Of a stretch of 18,720 nt of DNA, positions 15,491 through 18,720 are shown piece after piece (within the stretch, counting starts at the first letter, position 1; each line of letters starts with the position of its first letter). The notes beneath the pieces are model-generated. The model was given only the letters and a program-made list of their open reading frames with translations, made no database searches and was not told where the DNA came from. This stretch comes from Actinomycetota bacterium (GTDB lineage Bacteria > Actinomycetota > Thermoleophilia > UBA2241): contig PLTW01000231.1 in NCBI GenBank assembly GCA_003164655.1, forward strand, positions 1-18,720, read 5' to 3'. A program made the translations under genes and the position numbers.

Positions 15491-16762
15491 TCATCTCGCC
15501 AGGCGCATGACCGCGTCGGCCAGCTTCGCCGAGTCGTGACGAAAGAAGTCGCCCTCGTGGGCCAGGCGCGCGTGGACGACCCGGACCCCCAGCGCCGCGA
15601 GCGCCCGGTCGTCGGCCACCACGGGAGCCGCGCCGCCGGCTCCGTACACCGCAGCGAGATCCCTGGAGACCGGCGTGTCGTTGACGACGACGTCGTCGAT
15701 CACGCCCGCGGCGCCGTGCCGGCAGAGAGCGCTCACATGGTCGGCCGCGGAGTAACCGTCCGTCTCGCCCGGCTGGGTCATGACGTTGCAGACGTACACG
15801 ACGCGGGCCCGCGTCTGCTTGAGCGCGTCGCGCACCTCGGGGATCAGAAGGTTCGGCATGACGCTCGTGTAGACGCTGCCTGGTCCGAGCACCACGAGAT
15901 CGGCGGCGGAAATCGCCGCGAGGGCCTCGGGCATCGCCCGCGGCCGGCCGGGCTCGAGCCAGACGCGCAGCGGCAGGCGCTCGCTGGCCGTGATCGACGT
16001 CTCTCCGGCCACCCGCTCGCCACCTTGCAACTCGGCGTGGAGAGTGACGCTCTGCAGGGTCGCCGGCAACACCCGGCCGCGTACGTTGAGCACACTGGTC
16101 GATTCCTGTATGGCGCGCTCAAAGTCGCCCGTCACCGCCGCGAGAGCGGCCACGAACAGGTTCCCGAAACTGTGGCCCTGCAGGCCGCCGTCCCGCGGAA
16201 ACCGGTACTGAAAGAGGCGGCTCATGAGCGATTCGTCGTCGGCCAGAGCGACGAGACAGCTGCGAATGTCGCCGGGCGGCAGCACGCCGAGGCCGCTACG
16301 CAGCAGGCCCGAGCTGCCGCCGTCGTCGGCGACGGTGACCACGGCGGTGAGGTTGCTGGAGTGCTGCTTTAGGCCCGAAAGCAGCACCGACAGGCCGGTC
16401 CCACCGCCGATCGCCACGATCCGTGGACCGCGGGCCAGCCGGGCGCCGCTGCGCAGCGCGACCACGCCCGGCTCGCTGGCCACCCGCGCGAATCGATAGA
16501 GGCTGCGCGCGCCCAGCACCACCACGACCAGGCCGACGACCAGGCCGGCCGCCACGAGCGCCACGGCAGGCCACACGTGCCCCGTGATCCAGGTGCCGCC
16601 GATGTCGTGGCGCCGGCCGCTCGAGACGAAGATCCCCAGCGCCAGCCATGCCGAGACGCCGACGAGCGCGCCGCCCGCGCACACGGCCAGCACGCGGCGC
16701 TTCATGCCGAGGCCCGGATAGAGCCACTGCAGGCGCGTCAGGCGGGGCCGGCGCAGCGTCAC
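15491..16762 (-). CDS. yvcK: YvcK/CofD-like gluconeogenesis factor with N-terminal membrane anchor
   Basis: YvcK proteins bind UDP-sugars and are needed in Bacillus and mycobacteria for growth on gluconeogenic carbon and for cell-wall precursor supply. The C-terminal CofD-like domain starts at about residue 113 with IVAIGGGTGLSVLLSGLK. It continues with VTVADDGGSSGLLR (142-155), LPPGDIRSCLVAL (161-173), GHSFGNL (196-202) and VLGPGSVYTSVMPNLL. Unlike the soluble B. subtilis protein, this 423-residue form has two hydrophobic segments (about 23-46 and 66-85), so the domain should be tethered at the cytoplasmic face of the membrane. GTG at 16762 has a G-rich stretch upstream; an ATG at 16705 (residue 20) is an alternative. 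It lies 15 bp after rapZ. Confidence 0.93.
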   Translation of the reverse strand: MTLRRPRLTRLQWLYPGLGMKRRVLAVCAGGALVGVSAWLALGIFVSSGRRHDIGGTWITGHVWPAVALVAAGLVVGLVVVVLGARSLYRFARVASEPGVVALRSGARLARGPRIVAIGGGTGLSVLLSGLKQHSSNLTAVVTVADDGGSSGLLRSGLGVLPPGDIRSCLVALADDESLMSRLFQYRFPRDGGLQGHSFGNLFVAALAAVTGDFERAIQESTSVLNVRGRVLPATLQSVTLHAELQGGERVAGETSITASERLPLRVWLEPGRPRAMPEALAAISAADLVVLGPGSVYTSVMPNLLIPEVRDALKQTRARVVYVCNVMTQPGETDGYSAADHVSALCRHGAAGVIDDVVVNDTPVSRDLAAVYGAGGAAPVVADDRALAALGVRVVHARLAHEGDFFRHDSAKLADAVMRLAR

Positions 16763-16777
16763 GGCGGGACCCCCGCT

Positions 16778-17650
16778 TCAGCCTCTGCTCATGTCGCGAT
16801 GACGGACCGTGGTCTGGAAGCCCTCGGCGGCGTAGCGGTCGGCCAGCCAGGTGGCGATAGTCACCGAGCGGTGCCGTCCGCCGGTGCAGCCGATGCCGAT
16901 CGTCAGATGGGCCTTGCCCTCGGCCACGTAGCGCGGGAACAGGTAGTCGAGCAACGGCAGCAGGGCGGCGAAGAACTCGGCGCCGTCGACCGAGCCGAGC
17001 ACGTAGTCGCGCACCTCCCGGTCGAGTCCCGTGAGCGGCCGCAGATCGAGGTCGTAGAAGGGGTTGGGCAGAAAGCGCACGTCGAACAACAGGTCGGCGT
17101 CGATGGGGATGCCGTACTTGTAGCCGAACGAGACGAAGCTGAAGGTGATGCTCTGCCGCTGGCCGCGGTGGATGATCTCCTCGTTCAGCCAGAGCTTGAG
17201 CTCCTGGATGGTGATGCCGCTCGTATCGATGATGTGGTTGGCGCGCTCACGCAGCGCGTCGAGCTGCTCGCGCTCGCGCTTGATGCCGTCGAGCACGCTG
17301 TCGTGCACCGCGAGCGGATGGCGCCGGCGCGACTCCTTGAAGCGCGCGACGAGGACGTCGTCGGATGCCTCGAGGAACACCAGCGAATAGTCGACGCCGG
17401 CCGCGCCCAGCTCGTCGAGGACGCGCTCGATCTCGGCGAAGTACTCGCCGCCGCGCACGTCGCAGACCACGGCCACGCGGCGCACCTTGCTGCCCTCGAT
17501 ACGCACCAGGTCGACCAGCGGCGACAGCAGCTGCGGCGGCAGGTTGTCGACGCAGAAGTAGCCGGCGTCCTCAAAGGCGTCGATGGCCTGTGTCTTTCCC
17601 GCTCCGGACAGGCCGGACAGAATGACGAAGGGCATGGGAGCGCTGCTCAT
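16778..17650 (-). CDS. rapZ: RapZ/YvcJ family nucleotide-binding protein
   Basis: A P-loop protein; in E. coli RapZ controls glucosamine-6-phosphate synthase through small RNAs, and in B. subtilis YvcJ hydrolyses GTP and affects competence. The 290-residue product matches family length. It shows Walker A GLSGAGKT (13-20), FCVDNLPP (32-39), CDVRGGEYF (63-71), FVSFGYKYGIP (172-182), DVRFLPNPFY (190-199) and the C-terminal GCTGGRHRSV (254-263) needed for RNA/metabolite binding in RapZ. The open frame extends upstream to 18076, but only as a shadow. The ATG at 17650 forms an ATGA overlap with the alkyltransferase stop. It is followed closely by yvcK and whiA. The target in this organism is unknown. 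Confidence 0.95.
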   Translation of the reverse strand: MSSAPMPFVILSGLSGAGKTQAIDAFEDAGYFCVDNLPPQLLSPLVDLVRIEGSKVRRVAVVCDVRGGEYFAEIERVLDELGAAGVDYSLVFLEASDDVLVARFKESRRRHPLAVHDSVLDGIKREREQLDALRERANHIIDTSGITIQELKLWLNEEIIHRGQRQSITFSFVSFGYKYGIPIDADLLFDVRFLPNPFYDLDLRPLTGLDREVRDYVLGSVDGAEFFAALLPLLDYLFPRYVAEGKAHLTIGIGCTGGRHRSVTIATWLADRYAAEGFQTTVRHRDMSRG

Positions 17651-18243
17651 GACCGCCGCTCGCCCGAGGCCGGAACCGGCGCCGCGGACGCGGCCGCGTG
17701 TCGTGCGGTGGCGGGCGCAGCCGGCAGCGCGCCCTCGATCTCGAGCAGCCGGCGCTTCCACGACGGATCGTCGCCGTAGTTGCCAAGCCGCCCGTCGCTG
17801 CGCGTCACCCGGTGGCAGGGCAGGATGACCGGCAGCTCGTTGCGCGCCATCACCGTGCCGGCCGCCCGCCAGGCGGTCGGATGACCCGCGTCGCGCGCCA
17901 GATCGCGATAGCTGACCGTGCGCCCGTAGGGCACGCGGGCCAGAGCCCGCAGCACGTCGGCCTCGAAGGAGCTGCCGCCGAGCTGCGCGATGTAGGCCTC
18001 TATGTCCAGCGGAAACGTCACCGACTCGCCGCGGAAGTAGCGCGCCAGCAGCTCGCACCAGCGACCGTCGTCGCACGCCGCCCCGGCGGGAGGCTCGCGC
18101 GACGGGTCCGGGATCTCGAGCTCGACCGGCTGATCGCCGCGCAGCGCCAGCCGACCCGTGCCGTAGGAGGTGCGAAAGAACACCTCGCGCCGCGCGACAC
18201 GGTGGGGCGCACCCGTCGCCTTGCCGCTCGCCGTCGTTCTCAT
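17647..18243 (-). CDS. ogt: Methylated-DNA--protein-cysteine S-methyltransferase
   Basis: A suicide repair protein that moves alkyl groups from O6-alkylguanine (and O4-alkylthymine) onto its own cysteine. In 198 residues a weakly conserved N-terminal domain (about 15-85) precedes the DNA-binding/active-site domain. That domain carries PYGRTVSYRDLARDAGHPTA (105-124), the arginine-finger region WRAAGTVMARN (125-135) and PCHRV with acceptor Cys143, then LGNYGDDPSWKRRLLEIEGA. After Asn135 the usual Pro is Glu (NELPVILPCHRV). An Ala/Pro-rich tail (about 171-198) goes beyond the normal family end. The ATG at 18243 has AAAGGTGA 5 nt upstream. It lies between uvrC and rapZ, an addition to the usual order, and overlaps rapZ by 4 bp. 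Confidence 0.93.
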   Translation of the reverse strand: MRTTASGKATGAPHRVARREVFFRTSYGTGRLALRGDQPVELEIPDPSREPPAGAACDDGRWCELLARYFRGESVTFPLDIEAYIAQLGGSSFEADVLRALARVPYGRTVSYRDLARDAGHPTAWRAAGTVMARNELPVILPCHRVTRSDGRLGNYGDDPSWKRRLLEIEGALPAAPATARHAAASAAPVPASGERRS

Positions 18244-18345
18244 CGTGTCACCTTTCGCTCGTCGGAGCTTCGCCCGTCGCGCTGCGGCCCGCCGTCGTCG
18301 CCGTTCCAGACCCCGGCCCCCTTCGAGCTGGCCACCGGCTTCTTG

Positions 18346-18720
18346 CTACCCCGCCTTGTGCATCTGCCCGTAGATCTCGCGCGCTACGCGGCGCGGCAGC
18401 CCCGGCACCTGCTCGATCTCGTCACGCGAGGCGGCGATGAACCGCTCCGGACTGCCGAAATGCTCGAGGATGGCCCGCCGGCGCACCGGCCCCACCCTGG
18501 TCAGTTCGTCGAAGATCGACGCCCGCCGCAGGTCGGCGCCGCGCCGCTGCCGATGAAAGGTTACTGCAAAGCGGTGCGCCTCGTCGCGCACGCGCTGCAG
18601 CAGCAGCGACGCCGGATCGTCGGACGGCAGGCAGAGCGGCGCCGAGCGGCCCGGCACGAACACCTCTTCGCGCTGCTTGGCGAGGCCGATCACGGCCACT
18701 TCGACGGCGCTGTCGCGCAG
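18346..18720 (-). CDS. uvrC: UvrABC system protein C, C-terminal part (N-terminus beyond window)
   Basis: UvrC makes the two incisions around a lesion in nucleotide excision repair. Only the last 124 codons are here, open to the right edge. The visible part is the end of the RNase H-like nuclease domain, with VIGLAKQREEVFVPG, LLQRVRDEAHRFAVTFHR (the His is one of the catalytic residues of this domain) and SIFDELTRVGPVRR. It is followed by the helix-hairpin-helix DNA-binding tail (ILEHFGSPERFIAASRDE, VPGLPRRVAREIY). It ends with TAG at 18346. The 102-bp gap to the alkyltransferase gene contains no obvious terminator, so co-transcription is possible. Confidence 0.95.
   Translation of the reverse strand: MRDSAVEVAVIGLAKQREEVFVPGRSAPLCLPSDDPASLLLQRVRDEAHRFAVTFHRQRRGADLRRASIFDELTRVGPVRRRAILEHFGSPERFIAASRDEIEQVPGLPRRVAREIYGQMHKAG

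Overview
This is an 18.7-kb, very GC-rich window in which every supported gene lies on the minus strand, so transcription runs from right to left. The order uvrC - (ogt) - rapZ - yvcK - whiA - gap - pgk - tpiA - (gpmI) - secG is the conserved core seen in Actinobacteriota. WhiA, the frequent GTG/TTG starts and a lipoprotein linker of consecutive serines fit a deep-branching actinobacterium, perhaps class Thermoleophilia. That placement is inference from gene order and protein style, not from a marker phylogeny.

Right part (about 18720-14520): the 3' end of uvrC (nucleotide excision repair), an O6-alkylguanine-DNA alkyltransferase, then rapZ, yvcK and whiA, packed with an ATGA overlap and gaps of 4 to 15 bp. 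Middle part (14349-9392): lower glycolysis as gap-pgk-tpiA-gpmI, then secG with its own candidate promoter and a clear intrinsic terminator. Left part (9167-1): a complete peptide/nickel-type ABC importer in the order binding protein, two permeases, two ATPases. It is followed closely by a parvulin-like lipoprotein, a small LapA-domain membrane protein and recJ, which runs off the left edge.

The genes are mainly housekeeping: DNA repair at both ends (UvrC and alkyltransferase; RecJ), central carbon metabolism, its regulatory neighbours (RapZ, YvcK, WhiA), protein export (SecG) and peptide uptake. I saw no phage, transposon, CRISPR, tRNA, rRNA or defence genes, and no intergenic stretch above about 225 bp.

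The most unusual signals are non-coding. One is a perfect 19-bp inverted repeat with a 3-nt loop just after tpiA, inside the unconserved N-terminal extension of gpmI. The other is a perfect 17-bp hairpin between the binding-protein gene and the first permease gene. I found no convincing evidence of a previously undescribed multi-gene system.
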